Shown in pieces: positions 8,436 through 18,152 of a stretch of 64,000 bases of DNA. Where the stretch lies: NCBI GenBank assembly GCA_035631655.1, contig DASQIH010000221.1, positions 1 to 64,000 on the forward strand, written 5' to 3'. The notes beneath the pieces were generated by a model. The model was not told the origin of the DNA and did no database searches. It was given only the letters and a program-made list of their open reading frames with translations. Within the stretch, counting starts at the first letter, position 1; each line of letters starts with the position of its first letter. This DNA is from Gp1-AA122 sp035631655 (GTDB lineage: Bacteria > Acidobacteriota > Terriglobia > Terriglobales > Acidobacteriaceae). The translations under genes were made by a program, and so were the position numbers.

Positions 8436-11290
8436 TGCAGCCGTTTTCTGGCGTCGGCGACGATTCCGGCATCGTCGCCTTCTGCTTTCACGGACAGGAA
8501 TGTCTTATAGGAGTCCGCCGCGGCTGCGCTCTTCAGCCCTTCCTGGGCGCGACCGAGATAGTAGTAAACGGGTGGAAACACAAAATAGCTGGGGTTCTCG
8601 TCCAGGAACACGGCAGTCGCTTCGCCCCGGCGTTTCAAACAGACTTCCAGGTCCGAAGCTGCTTCGGCAAAGGCGCCCGCATCGACGTAGGCACGCCCGG
8701 CGTCGAATCGGCCCATCCAGGTATCTGCGACCTTGCGCGATTCCAAAAACAGCTTGAGCGCATCCCGAGGCCTTCCCGCTTTCAGTTCGACCTCGCCCTC
8801 GATTAACTTCGCATAAGCTTGAGGGTCGGGTTCCAACTGTGCCGCCAACTGCTTCGCCAACGCAAGCGCTTTCGCCGCTTGATTGGCGCCAATGTAAATC
8901 CGCGCAGCCCAGAACGTCACACCGGTTCCCTTGCTTTGCTCCAGCGCCTGCCCGGCAGCGCGCAATGCCCGAGCATGGTCTCCTTTGAGCAGATAAGCCT
9001 GCGCTAGAGTGGCAAGTTTTGTCGCAGCACCGTCAGGATTCTTGGCCGTGATGTCGGCCTGCGCTCCGCTTTCAAGGATGCTAATCGCATCGGACGTGCG
9101 CCCCTCATAGAGGGCTACGTCAGCCAATCCAGCGGGCGCCGAAGATGTGCCTTGCGCTCGCAGGCTCTCCAGCTTGTGGTAAGCCTCGATTGCTTTTTCA
9201 GGATGCCCTTGTCCCAACTCGGACAAAGCCAGGCCCACATACCCCAGTACAAAAGAGGGGTTCGTCTGTATCACTGTGCTCTGTTCCTTGATGGCCTGGT
9301 CAAATTCCCCGGCGTACATGGCAAACAGACCGACATTGTTGCGAAATATCAGGCTTTGCGGGTAGACGGCTAGCGCTTGGCGCCCTTCCTCGAGCGCCCG
9401 CGGCATGTCACGGCGATAGAAATACGCTAATGCAAGATTCGCAAGGCCGGCGGTGTCCGCCGGGTACTGCTTCACGAGTTGGAGTTGTTGCTCAATCGCT
9501 TGGTCCGTATCCCGAATCAGAAGATAGTAAGCACCGCGCGTGCGGTACTTCTCGCGATCGCTCATGCGATCAGTTTTCGAGAGCGCCAGCTGGTAATACT
9601 TCTCAGCCTGTTGAATCTGGCCGGTGTTGTGATAGGCATTTCCCAGACCGACATAGGCGCGTCCCAGATCCGGATCCAGTTGTGAAGCCTTGAGGTAATG
9701 CTCAATCGCATCGTCCCACTTGCCGGCGAATTGCGCTGTCTGTCCCAAGGCGTATTCGTGGGCTGCCTCCAGCGATCCGGTCGTGAATGTCTCGGCCGCG
9801 GCGAGTTGAGCCGACTGCGGTGAGGTGTCACCCAGCGCCTTCCGGACGTGTGCCGCGAGGCTACCCATCGCGATGAGCACATCCTTTTTGTCCACTCGCT
9901 CGCGCTCATTAGCCAGGACCTTGCCCGTAACGCCCTCTTCGGCTTTGACCGAGACCCGATACGCGTCTCCATCACGCATGATCGATCCGGTGACCACCAG
10001 ACCGATGCCTTCCCGCGTGGCCACGAGCCGGGCCAGGGGCTCGGTTAATGTCGTGGCGCCGGGCTGGAGCCGGGCTGCCAATTTGTGTGCTTGGTCCCGA
10101 TTGTAAGACGTTATGAACGGCGCCCCTTCCATGGCCACGGTGAATGCCGGTTCCAAGGTGCCGTCAAATACCGGATCGGAAGTCTCGTTCTCAAAATCTG
10201 AAACCAGCACGCTCACGGTCGCATGCGGGCCTGCGGGTATCCTGTTATACATTTTCCAGGCCACCACGCCGGCCCCCAGCAGCACGGCGGCAAGAACAAT
10301 GGTCAACCACTTGTAGAGACCGGGTACCGCAGTGCTCGGCCCTCTCAAGACCATGGTGGAACTTAGTGCACCAGACGGTTGGTAGGCTTCCAGATCGGCA
10401 AGCAACTCCGCCGCGCACTGATAGCGATTACGGCGATCCGGTTCCAAACAGCGGCCGACAATTCCGCTCAATATGCGTGGAACAGTATTCTCGAGTTGAC
10501 TGACTGGGGTAGCGCGTTCCTGGGTGCGCTTCATCAAGCTCTGCAAGGCGCTGTCGGCCGGATAGGGGACTTTGCCAGTCAGCAATTCGTAGAAGATCAG
10601 CCCGGCGGCATAAATGTCAGACTGAGCATCGACCGGTTGTCCCTTTGCCTGCTCGGGGGCCATGTACTCAGGCGTTCCGACCAGAGCGCCGGTGAGCGTC
10701 AGGCCCTTGCTTTCGTGCGTCCGTGCCAGGCCGAAATCCATCACCAGCACCTTGCCTTGCTTGTCGAGCATCACGTTGGAAGGCTTAAGGTCGCGGTGAA
10801 TCACGCCTTCAGAGTGGGAAGCGTCGAGGGCACGGCAAATCTGCTGCATGATGCGTACCGCGTCGGCAGGCGCAAATTTTCCCTGGTCGTGGAGCAACGT
10901 TTTTAAGTCCGTGCCCTCAACATATTCCATGGTCAGGAACTTCACCCCGTCGGCCTCGCCCAAGTCGTAAATCCGGATCACGTTCTTGTGCGTCACCTGC
11001 CGGGCCAGAATCAATTCCTGCTTGAAACGCTGGAGAATGGCCGGGGAATATGCCAGTTCCGGACGAATGACCTTTAGAGCAACCAGGCGGTCGAGTTCAC
11101 GGTCCCGGGCCTTGTAGACCGCTCCCATGCCGCCTTCTCCCAGCAGATTCAGAATCTCGTATCTTCCGCCCAGCACTGTTCCCGCCTCGAGCGTCGGAAC
11201 GGAGACCGCATGCACCACAGTCTCGTCGCCGGAGGAACTGCCTGAGGAGGCGGCGGCCGAAATGCTGCGGGTTCGATCAGCATCCTTCAT
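8426..11290 (-). CDS. Transmembrane Ser/Thr protein kinase with TPR sensor region
   Basis: A 954-residue Hanks-type kinase. The cytoplasmic kinase domain (about residues 43-310) has an intact Gly loop (GEGGMGAV), the ALKVI lysine, HRDLKPSN, DFG and GTPEYMAPE, so it should be active. One transmembrane helix follows (WLTIVLAAVLLGAGVVAW, about 330). Next comes a domain resembling the TolB/FlgO-like module of TPR kinases (VSVLVSDFENETSDPVFDG), then roughly ten TPRs to the end. The TPR part would lie outside the membrane and probably senses a protein partner. I prefer ATG 11290 over TTG 11302. The gene converges on the giant secreted gene, and no phosphatase is adjacent. Confidence 0.9.
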   Translation of the reverse strand: MKDADRTRSISAAASSGSSSGDETVVHAVSVPTLEAGTVLGGRYEILNLLGEGGMGAVYKARDRELDRLVALKVIRPELAYSPAILQRFKQELILARQVTHKNVIRIYDLGEADGVKFLTMEYVEGTDLKTLLHDQGKFAPADAVRIMQQICRALDASHSEGVIHRDLKPSNVMLDKQGKVLVMDFGLARTHESKGLTLTGALVGTPEYMAPEQAKGQPVDAQSDIYAAGLIFYELLTGKVPYPADSALQSLMKRTQERATPVSQLENTVPRILSGIVGRCLEPDRRNRYQCAAELLADLEAYQPSGALSSTMVLRGPSTAVPGLYKWLTIVLAAVLLGAGVVAWKMYNRIPAGPHATVSVLVSDFENETSDPVFDGTLEPAFTVAMEGAPFITSYNRDQAHKLAARLQPGATTLTEPLARLVATREGIGLVVTGSIMRDGDAYRVSVKAEEGVTGKVLANERERVDKKDVLIAMGSLAAHVRKALGDTSPQSAQLAAAETFTTGSLEAAHEYALGQTAQFAGKWDDAIEHYLKASQLDPDLGRAYVGLGNAYHNTGQIQQAEKYYQLALSKTDRMSDREKYRTRGAYYLLIRDTDQAIEQQLQLVKQYPADTAGLANLALAYFYRRDMPRALEEGRQALAVYPQSLIFRNNVGLFAMYAGEFDQAIKEQSTVIQTNPSFVLGYVGLALSELGQGHPEKAIEAYHKLESLRAQGTSSAPAGLADVALYEGRTSDAISILESGAQADITAKNPDGAATKLATLAQAYLLKGDHARALRAAGQALEQSKGTGVTFWAARIYIGANQAAKALALAKQLAAQLEPDPQAYAKLIEGEVELKAGRPRDALKLFLESRKVADTWMGRFDAGRAYVDAGAFAEAASDLEVCLKRRGEATAVFLDENPSYFVFPPVYYYLGRAQEGLKSAAAADSYKTFLSVKAEGDDAGIVADARKRLQTR

Positions 11291-11631
11291 GACTGAAAGC
11301 AAGCTATCGGGGAAGCAACCAGTACCAAGTTTGGCGAGAGAATCGTAAAGCCCTGCGCCAGCGTCTCGGGAGAGTATAATCCCGCAACTCTAGATTCGGG
11401 AAACGCCGGGTTTATCTTAGAGATGCGAGATTAGACACATCCTTGCTCGCAAGCCGTCGGCCATATTGGCAGGACATCCTATCCCCATCGCACGGGCCGG
11501 CACTGGTCGCTCTTCTCTTTGACGCGCGCAGAGCAACGGCCCCAGCCTCGGGAGGAATACTCTGCTTACCGTCGTGTATTACTTCCGTGACATATGGCAA
11601 AGCGCCGAGCCTGCGATATGCTTACCGGCAC

Positions 11632-12129
11632 ATGAAAAAGGGAAAATCAACGCTCGCAAGTATATTTCTGGTATTGGTAGTCGTGGCCGGCATGAACCCG
11701 TTGGTGCGCGCGCAGTCTCCATCCGAGCGGATGCTGCGTGCAAACTTTGCCCCTCGGTTCCAGACCAAGCTCCTTGCCATGGGTATTCATGCGCAGGTGA
11801 GGGTGGAAGGCAAGGAGAACAACATCCTGTTTGTCGAGTCGCGGGGATTGACACCCGAGAAAGTCTTCAGCGTGGTCACCTCAAGAGCCGTTAGCGACGA
11901 GGCGAAGGCACTGGGGTTTAAAGAGATTGTTTTTTCCACGGGTACAATCGAAGCTTCTCGCGGACGCGGACAAGAGTGGGATTACGGTATCGAGAGAGAG
12001 TCAATGATCTGGCTGCCCTCGCCACCTGTGAGGAGCAAGGGCAGCCTGGAGTCCACCACACCGCTGCCTTTTCATCCGACGCCGTATAGAAATGCCAGCT
12101 TGGATGCAGAGCGCGGTTTGTCGCTATGA
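11632..12129 (+). CDS. Secreted hypothetical protein
   Basis: A 165-residue protein with a clear signal peptide (MKKGKSTLASIFLVLVVVAG...RAQ), which fixes the start at ATG 11632; the open frame runs further upstream but without signal character. The next 90 residues form a compact alpha/beta stretch (MLRANFAPRFQTKLLAMGIHAQVRVEGKENN), and the tail is proline- and serine-rich. I do not recognise the family. Its stop overlaps the stop of the convergent cupredoxin-like gene by 6 bases. Confidence 0.65.
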   Translation: MKKGKSTLASIFLVLVVVAGMNPLVRAQSPSERMLRANFAPRFQTKLLAMGIHAQVRVEGKENNILFVESRGLTPEKVFSVVTSRAVSDEAKALGFKEIVFSTGTIEASRGRGQEWDYGIERESMIWLPSPPVRSKGSLESTTPLPFHPTPYRNASLDAERGLSL

Positions 12130-12894
12130 AATCGGTCGCCCCGTCGCTTTAAAGACGAAATCGATTGTCTTAGCCTCTCCGGGTGCGATCTTGATCTTCT
12201 GCATCATGGTTCCCAACTTCTCGTGCCACGCTTTCACGGTGTACTCACCCGGAGGGAGATCGCGCAGATCAAAGCTCCCGTCTTTTCCAGTTACGGCAAA
12301 GAAAGGATGCTTAAAAACCGCGATGTAGCTGCGCATCCAAGGGTGCACATTGCACTTGACCGGGATGGCGATCTCTTCGCGAGCGAACGCTTCTTCAATC
12401 GTGCTGCCGCCCGGCTCGGCCCGGTTCCATTCGCGATTGTTCGCGGGGACAGGGTGAATGTTGTGGAGCGTGTTGTCGCTGTTGACCACCTTGATTTTCT
12501 GGTTCGCGCGCACCGCCGCCACGTGGGGCGCGTACATGCATCCTTTTTGCTCCAGCACCGCGGGCGCACTCGGCACGTCGAAGGTGCGGTCACCCAGCCC
12601 ATCGGAAATGAAGACCACTACGTTGCCCAGGGTTCCGTCATTTCCAATCACAAAATCTTCACTGACCGCTGAGCCTGGATGGGCCTTCGTGCAGCTCGGA
12701 TCGGAGGCCATATTGATGCGGGTATGCGCGGGTGCTGGACCCTCGAACCGGACTCGCCCCATCACTGTCGAGGCGCCCGGGTTCGATGCTGCATTGCTGG
12801 GGGCGGCATTACTGCCTGCATAGGAATTTCCAAAGCTTGCCACTAAGGTCAGGAGAACGACTGTCATTTGCAAAATCCGGCATTTACTCTTCAT
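12124..12894 (-). CDS. Cupredoxin-like secreted protein with regulatory-like domain
   Basis: A 256-residue exported protein with a signal peptide, starting at ATG 12894 with an AGGAG site 11 bases upstream. Residues 43-195 form a cupredoxin-type beta-sandwich. Likely copper ligands are His144 (NTLHNIH) and Cys181, His184 and Met187 in CNVHPWM. The C-x2-H-x2-M spacing is one residue tighter before Met than in plastocyanin or pseudoazurin. A carboxypeptidase-regulatory-like module follows (about 196-250, GSFDLRDLPPGEYTVKAW). It could carry electrons or bind copper in the periplasm. No redox partner is adjacent. Confidence 0.8.
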   Translation of the reverse strand: MKSKCRILQMTVVLLTLVASFGNSYAGSNAAPSNAASNPGASTVMGRVRFEGPAPAHTRINMASDPSCTKAHPGSAVSEDFVIGNDGTLGNVVVFISDGLGDRTFDVPSAPAVLEQKGCMYAPHVAAVRANQKIKVVNSDNTLHNIHPVPANNREWNRAEPGGSTIEEAFAREEIAIPVKCNVHPWMRSYIAVFKHPFFAVTGKDGSFDLRDLPPGEYTVKAWHEKLGTMMQKIKIAPGEAKTIDFVFKATGRPIS

Positions 12895-12956
12895 AGCCAA
12901 ATACACTCCTAATGCATTTCATTTCCTGGCGAGTCGCTAATCCGCCAGGCCTTCAA

Positions 12957-13508
12957 CTAGAAGGGAGTCGATGTCTGTCCAACGGTTTTCAGTTCCTGCT
13001 GGTCCGGCTGCGCGTAGTAGCCCTGCTGATAGCCATCGGAATAGGCGCGGCGGTAGTACTGTTTGTACTGTTCAGAATCAGGATTTGCAGTGGCGGTCTT
13101 TGAGCCAGCATTGCGATAATTGTCGGTCTTGTTAGCCTGGAAGGGTTGCGACGCGCGGCGATGCATCACGCCGTCCAACATTCCATCCGAATAGCCCGCC
13201 AGCTGTGCGGCAGTGGGTTTCGCCAATTTTCCGGGATGAGCGTCGGAGAACTCGCGGTAACCCTGTTGGTATCCGGCTATGAACAGGGCGCGATCGGAAT
13301 AGCTACTCCAACGGCCGCTGGCCAGATGGGGTCCTTTGCCGCTCTGAATGTCGAGTTTCGCCTGGAATAAGCCATCGCGGAACGCGGCGTCCGTCACGTG
13401 GCTCGTGTTAACCACTGCCGTTCGGGGTCCGTGAGCCGAGACCACAATGCCCAAGACACTCGCGATACCCAACGTCAGGCCCACCACCAGAAGAATTTTC
13501 TTTTTCAT
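12957..13508 (-). CDS. Secreted protein with YQQGY-type repeats
   Basis: A 183-residue exported protein. The start at ATG 13508 is set by an AGGTGA site and by the signal peptide (MKKKILLVVGLTLGIASVLG). The mature part repeats a short aromatic/Gly motif: AGYQQGYREF, AGYSDGMLDG and AYSDGYQQGYYAQ. Similar D/Q-G-Y motifs occur in small periplasmic proteins of unknown role. It has no cysteines in the mature part and no membrane helix. Function unknown. Confidence 0.7.
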   Translation of the reverse strand: MKKKILLVVGLTLGIASVLGIVVSAHGPRTAVVNTSHVTDAAFRDGLFQAKLDIQSGKGPHLASGRWSSYSDRALFIAGYQQGYREFSDAHPGKLAKPTAAQLAGYSDGMLDGVMHRRASQPFQANKTDNYRNAGSKTATANPDSEQYKQYYRRAYSDGYQQGYYAQPDQQELKTVGQTSTPF

Positions 13509-14091
13509 TGTTTTCACCTCAAGTAATTGAGTTGCTGGGGGTGCAAGGCTCTTTGCAGCGGAACGTTCCATCCTCGGTCCTCGTAGAGACACGTAGAGTG
13601 AGTGCTCTAACGTCTTGTTGCACGCGCGCACACGCCGGGCGCAGGCTGGAGGAAATTTTGGACCTGGGCAAAAGCGGGGTAAGTAGCAAGGAATCCTCGG
13701 TCTAAGACCCCGAGGGCTTCCCCGTACTTCCCCCTCTACTGATTCCCTTGCCAACGGTCGCTAAGATCGGTAGCTCTGGTTCGAACCTGAGTTACTGCCT
13801 ATTGCTTACCTGGAAAGCAAGGTGGTCGCAGCATCAGATAGCTTGACGAAGCGGACTTCAGCGCGACCGCCGCAATTCTTTGCTGGATGCGGCTTCTCAT
13901 CGTTGCGCAGGCGCAAGAAGAATGTAAATTGACTGTAAACTTTTTGTTAGGAACATTGCAGCCACAGTGAGAATGGGTGTTTTGTCATTGCTGATGTCGA
14001 GACAAATTCCGGAACGAACGGGTTAGCTGTCTCGCGTGGACAAAGCCCATTTGCATCTGATATTGATCGTGTTCGATATGCCGATCGTGGG
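13509..14091. other. Intergenic region, no gene seen
   Basis: This 583-base gap between two minus-strand secreted-protein genes carries the ribosome site and presumably the promoter of the gene ending at 12957. I see no domain-bearing frame, hairpin terminator or RNA gene in it. A TTGACT hexamer near 13929 has no convincing -10 partner and no gene downstream on its strand. Confidence 0.5.
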
Positions 14092-15231
14092 TTATCGCGG
14101 TTTGGAGGTGCTCGTTGTATTGACCTGAACAGCGGGTTTGTCGTTCTTCTTGGTGTCAACTTGAATGGTTGGACTGCCGGATAGGTGCCCAGTGTCAATC
14201 CATACCACGCCAACATTCCCATTTGGGTCGAGCGACTGAATCGTCCGGGTCTGTTCCCGGGCGCCGCCAAGAGTTGGCCTCACAATATCGATGGTCCTCT
14301 GCGTGAGCCGGGGACTTTGGGTTGGCGAGCCGGGATTACGTTGCTCCACTTCCTGCACGGTTGATTCGCCGCCCTGGGGACGTGCCTGATGAAGAGTGGT
14401 CACTCGCTGGTTCAATTGCAGGCTGCCATCGCCGAATCCGCCGGGAACCTGCGTGGAGTAGCTCTCGACGGTCTGACGCTTTTCTCCCGGTCCGCTTTCC
14501 GATTCTTTGGTGACAGTTCGCTCCGTTAGCGCCAGTTTGCCATCCGAGCCGGGCCTGAGGACATTTTCTTCGTTCGTCCGTTCTTTGCCATCCTCTCTGG
14601 TTACACCTTCTCTGACCTCGCTGAGCTGCCAGTTGCCATTTCCGTCCGGCAGCAGCGTCGACTTACGATACTGGACTGTATCTTTGCTTCGAAGGCGGCG
14701 CTCCTGAGCTTTCAGGCTGGGAGCGAGGCCGCCATTGATGTCGGGACTCAGGACGGTGGTGCTGATCTCCTGACTGTCAGGACCCGTCTGGTGGGTGCTC
14801 TGCATTTCTCGCCTGATGACCTGCAATTGCCCATTGCCATCCGGATTCGAGGTCGTGCGCACCACCTTCTGATCGCCTCCCGGCAGAGTGCGGGTTTCTT
14901 CTTCGGTCACTTGCATCAGCTGTTTCCCGCCATCGGGATTCCTTGCGAATGCGCGCTCGATCGTTCTAGTGGTCGTCGCATTCACCCGAATCGTCTCCTT
15001 CTCGGTATCGAGATAAGGAACGTGGCGCCCGTCGGGTCCGAGCCGCTGCACTGATTGCGTGTCCACGGTGCGGCCGCTGTTTTCAGTGTGCGTCGTGCTG
15101 CTGCGGGTTGGGTTCCAGTTTCCGGAGGGGCTCTGCTGATCGGTGGTTGTCCAGGATTTCTGATCTGTCTGGGCAAGGCAGACGGGACAGAGCACGAGCA
15201 GTGCCGAAACGAAGAGAATTCGCGTCCACAT
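14092..15231 (-). CDS. Secreted Thr/Gln-rich repeat protein
   Basis: A 379-residue exported protein with a signal peptide (MWTRILFVSALLVLCPVCLA). The ATG at 15231 is preferred over an upstream start at 15249. The rest consists of degenerate tandem units of about 35-45 residues built around a (N/P)DGNGxLQ turn followed by charged, Thr-rich beta-strand-like segments (PDGNGQLQVIRRE, PDGNGNWQLSEVRE, GSDGKLALTERTV). It has almost no cysteine and no transmembrane segment. It is probably a surface fibre or matrix protein; I do not recognise a named family. Confidence 0.7.
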   Translation of the reverse strand: MWTRILFVSALLVLCPVCLAQTDQKSWTTTDQQSPSGNWNPTRSSTTHTENSGRTVDTQSVQRLGPDGRHVPYLDTEKETIRVNATTTRTIERAFARNPDGGKQLMQVTEEETRTLPGGDQKVVRTTSNPDGNGQLQVIRREMQSTHQTGPDSQEISTTVLSPDINGGLAPSLKAQERRLRSKDTVQYRKSTLLPDGNGNWQLSEVREGVTREDGKERTNEENVLRPGSDGKLALTERTVTKESESGPGEKRQTVESYSTQVPGGFGDGSLQLNQRVTTLHQARPQGGESTVQEVEQRNPGSPTQSPRLTQRTIDIVRPTLGGAREQTRTIQSLDPNGNVGVVWIDTGHLSGSPTIQVDTKKNDKPAVQVNTTSTSKPR

Positions 15232-15306
15232 GTTCGCTTCTTCAGCCAACTATTCTAGATTGTCCGACCAGAAAGCCTTCCTGTCTAGAGCCAACGGTTG
15301 ATTGCG

Positions 15307-15340
15307 AAGAAAGAAAAGGGGCCCCGGTTCTCGGGGCCCC
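15307..15340 (-). terminator. Rho-independent terminator
   Basis: On the minus strand GGGGCCCCG and CGGGGCCCC form a 9-bp GC stem with the loop AGAAC, followed at once by a T-rich tail (TTTTCTTTCTT). It lies 19 bases past the stop of the Ser/Thr-rich gene at 15360 and should end that transcript before the next minus-strand gene. Confidence 0.85.
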
Positions 15341-15359
15341 GGAGAGAACTCTGCAGCCA

Positions 15360-16733
15360 CTATAGTGACTGCGGTGGAGGAGTTGTCGTTGTAGTGGGCG
15401 ATTGTGGAGTCGTGCACGGATTAGTCACGGTGCCGGATGCCGTAGAACCGCCGGAGGTCGTACTGCTGCCAGGGGCGGTTGTCGTGCCGGGCATCGTGGA
15501 ACCGCTGGTAGAGGGGCTCGGCGCAGTTGTTCCTGGAGTCGTCGTGCAGAGAGACGCTCCCGTGCCTCCGCTCGGCGTGGATCCTGGCGTTTGAGCTGCA
15601 GGCGATGCGCTCGAGGAGTTCCCCGGAATTGTGCTCGGAGTGGTTGTTTCCGGAGTCGCGGTGCTGGAAGGCGTCGTGCTGGGAGAAGTTGTACCTGGAG
15701 CGGTCGTAGCGGGCGTTGTGGTTGTCGTCATGGTAGTTGAGCTTGTGCGGTTCGTGCTCGGCGGCATTGTGCTCGGGTTGGTGCTCGGTGTCGCCGTTTG
15801 AGGGGCGGGAGTTGCGGTTTGCGTGCTTGGCATCGAGCTCTGTGGTGTTGTGCTGGTGCCCGTCTGTGCGGCGGAGCCGGTGCTGGTTCCAGTGCTCTGC
15901 GGCGCCGTGTTGGCGGCCATCACACCCGCGGCGGCGTAGTGGTTATGCAGCGAAGAGGATGGTCTTGTGCCCTGTGCCGTGCAATGATCCGCAATCTTAG
16001 TCACATCCGTGACCTGAAACACCTGAGGCGCAGCGCTGCTGGAATTTCCGCTGCTCGGGGAAGTGGAGTTCCCGCTACCGGAGACGCCACCCGCAGTGCT
16101 GTTCGGACTCGTGCTGCTCACCCCGGCCTGACTGCTGGGGCTGGTTCCAGCCGTGGGGTTCGTACCACCTGCCGCGGACGAGCTGCTCGTACTGGGAGAG
16201 GTTCCGATCGCGCCATTAGCCGGCTGGCCCGTGACCTGGATCTCTTCTCCCACATGGGTCCTGAGCTTGTCGTCAGCGCCAATCAGGTTATAACTGGCTC
16301 CAGTCTGGCTATCGGTAAGAATGTAAGTTCCGGCCATCGGCGAACCACTCAGACATCCCTTGATTGTGTTTCCAGTACTGGCACCGGTTTGGGGCGCAGA
16401 TGCGTTCGGATTGCTCACTCCACTCTGCGGCGTGCCCGTAGTGTTTTGGCCCCCAGCCGAACTGCTAGGAGAAGTGCTGCTCGGGGTCTGGGTGGTCGTG
16501 GTGTTGGTTTGAGTGGTGGTTGTGCTCTGCGACGCACCGGCATTCGCGCCGTTGGCCGAAACTCCGGAAGAAGGATTGGTGCTTGTCTGGCCCGTGTTGC
16601 TCGGATTCGCCTGCCCTGTGCTACTGGGGTAGGTGCTTTGGGGAGTTGCGCTCTGGGTTGGAGACGTGCTCTGGGCCGCGACCCACGTCGCGCAGAAGAG
16701 CAGCACGGACCACACGGTTGTCTTTGCTCTCAT
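15360..16733 (-). CDS. Secreted Ser/Thr/Pro-rich protein
   Basis: A 457-residue exported protein with a signal peptide (MRAKTTVWSVLLFCATWVAA). Two long Ser/Thr/Pro/Gly-rich regions flank a short ordered segment at about residues 122-165 (NTIKGCLSGSPMAGTYILTD...YNLIGADDKLRTHVGEEIQV), which looks like a small beta-domain. A second ordered piece is VFQVTDVTKIADHC. The composition resembles mucin-like or glycosylated surface proteins. A strong terminator follows the gene. Function unknown. Confidence 0.7.
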   Translation of the reverse strand: MRAKTTVWSVLLFCATWVAAQSTSPTQSATPQSTYPSSTGQANPSNTGQTSTNPSSGVSANGANAGASQSTTTTQTNTTTTQTPSSTSPSSSAGGQNTTGTPQSGVSNPNASAPQTGASTGNTIKGCLSGSPMAGTYILTDSQTGASYNLIGADDKLRTHVGEEIQVTGQPANGAIGTSPSTSSSSAAGGTNPTAGTSPSSQAGVSSTSPNSTAGGVSGSGNSTSPSSGNSSSAAPQVFQVTDVTKIADHCTAQGTRPSSSLHNHYAAAGVMAANTAPQSTGTSTGSAAQTGTSTTPQSSMPSTQTATPAPQTATPSTNPSTMPPSTNRTSSTTMTTTTTPATTAPGTTSPSTTPSSTATPETTTPSTIPGNSSSASPAAQTPGSTPSGGTGASLCTTTPGTTAPSPSTSGSTMPGTTTAPGSSTTSGGSTASGTVTNPCTTPQSPTTTTTPPPQSL

Positions 16734-16911
16734 AAGAGGAAGCCTCCGGATTAGTGTTTTCCAACTTTTCAGTCTGAAGCTTACGAGGAGCGCTCGGAAT
16801 CCAGTAGAGGCCTTAATTTGAGAGCGGCTTTCGGGTACGCCTTATTAGTGCAACAGCTTTGTTCCTCGAGGCATCTGCGGGAAGGGGCCTCACGTTGGGG
16901 TCGCGTTTAGG

Positions 16912-17658
16912 ATGGATGCCGTGAATCATGGATCCCGGAAACTCGGGCTGGCACGCGCACTTTCCAAGCTGGGCTACTGCTCGCGATCTAGAGCGGCAGA
17001 GTTGATCCGCGCCGGACGGGTGACATTGAACGGCTCTCTTCGTCGTGACCCGGAAACACCCGTGAACCTTAAGAACGACCGGATCCAAATTGATGGCCAG
17101 CGGGTTGCGGCAGAAGCCAAACTCTATTTCGTCGTGAACAAGCGGGCGGGCATGGTCACGACGGCTTCCGATGAGAAAGGTCGCAAAACCGTGTACGAGA
17201 GCCTGAGCGGAAAACTGTCGTGGGTTGCGCCGGTAGGTCGTCTCGACAAGGCCAGCGAAGGCCTGCTGCTGATGACCAACGATTCAGAGTGGGCGGCGCG
17301 AATTCTTGCGCCGGAAACGCATTTGGACAAAACCTATCACGTGCGAGTAGGCGCGCCTGTGGATGACGAGATCATTCGTTCCTTACTCCGGGGCGTCAAG
17401 ACGGAGGAGGGTGACGTCTTGCGGGCCAAGGAAGCGCGCATCGTGCGCGGTGGTAAGAGCCGCACCTGGGTCGAAATTGTTTTGGACGAAGGAAAGAATC
17501 GGCAGATCCGGCGCATGTTCGAGCACTTGGGAATCGAGGTGCTGCGCCTGGTGCGGATTGCGATCGGGCCACTCACGCTGGGGGAACTTCCCAAAGGCGG
17601 TTCCAGGCCGTTGAGTATGGCGGAAAAGAGAGCCTTGGACAAAGCGATGCGATCTTGA
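16912..17658 (+). CDS. RsuA/RluB-family pseudouridine synthase
   Basis: A 248-residue enzyme that would convert a specific uridine in rRNA to pseudouridine. It has an N-terminal S4 RNA-binding domain (about 11-58, LARALSKLGYCSRSRAAELI) and the catalytic domain with the family motif GRLDKASEGLLLMTND, in which the Asp is catalytic, plus the conserved KNRQIRRMF segment. The length fits the family. Whether it targets 16S or 23S rRNA cannot be decided from sequence alone. It stands alone and converges on the rhodanese gene. Confidence 0.9.
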   Translation: MDAVNHGSRKLGLARALSKLGYCSRSRAAELIRAGRVTLNGSLRRDPETPVNLKNDRIQIDGQRVAAEAKLYFVVNKRAGMVTTASDEKGRKTVYESLSGKLSWVAPVGRLDKASEGLLLMTNDSEWAARILAPETHLDKTYHVRVGAPVDDEIIRSLLRGVKTEEGDVLRAKEARIVRGGKSRTWVEIVLDEGKNRQIRRMFEHLGIEVLRLVRIAIGPLTLGELPKGGSRPLSMAEKRALDKAMRS

Positions 17659-17692
17659 ACGTAGGTTGCCGCCTTATGGAATATGAGCGTTC

Positions 17693-18070
17693 CTACCCTT
17701 TCGTCATGGGGAATCCCTTTTCGCGCCAGCCACGAACGCCCCCGTCCATGGAAATCACGTTCTTGTAACCCATCTTTTGTAAGTTGTCGGCGGCCAGAGC
17801 CGAACGGAATCCTCCGCCACAATAAAGAATCATGGGCGTGTTCAAATCGGGGACACGCTCCTCGATGTCGCGTTCGATGACTCCCTTTCCGAGGTGAATA
17901 GCGCCGGGCAGGTGATCTTTGGCGTATTCGCTTTCTTCTCGCACATCGACGAGCACGAACTTCTCGCCACGATCCAGCTTGGCTTTGACTTCATCAATAT
18001 TCGTTTCTCGTACCCGCTTCTTGGCGTCTTCTACAATTTTCAGAAAGCGCGGGGAATGCTGCTGTGCCAT
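17693..18070 (-). CDS. Rhodanese-like sulfurtransferase
   Basis: A single-domain rhodanese of 125 residues. The active-site cysteine is Cys84 in the loop YCGGGFRS, and the VDVRE and HLPGAIHL motifs are present. It probably carries persulfide sulfur in the cytoplasm; the physiological acceptor is unknown. ATG 18070 has a GGGAG ribosome site about 7 bases upstream. An N-terminal helix of about 25 residues precedes the domain. Confidence 0.88.
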   Translation of the reverse strand: MAQQHSPRFLKIVEDAKKRVRETNIDEVKAKLDRGEKFVLVDVREESEYAKDHLPGAIHLGKGVIERDIEERVPDLNTPMILYCGGGFRSALAADNLQKMGYKNVISMDGGVRGWREKGFPMTKG

Positions 18071-18152
18071 GGCTGGCTCCCTCGAAATTAATCGAGACTG
18101 CTAATCTCCTCAATATTCTAGCTCCGGCGCCTCCCCAGAGTCCTACCGTAAT

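Noticed and set aside
15798..16754. 318-codon Arg/Gly/Ser-rich plus-strand frame
   Set aside because: It is antisense to the Ser/Thr-rich exported gene, which has a signal peptide and a proper terminator.
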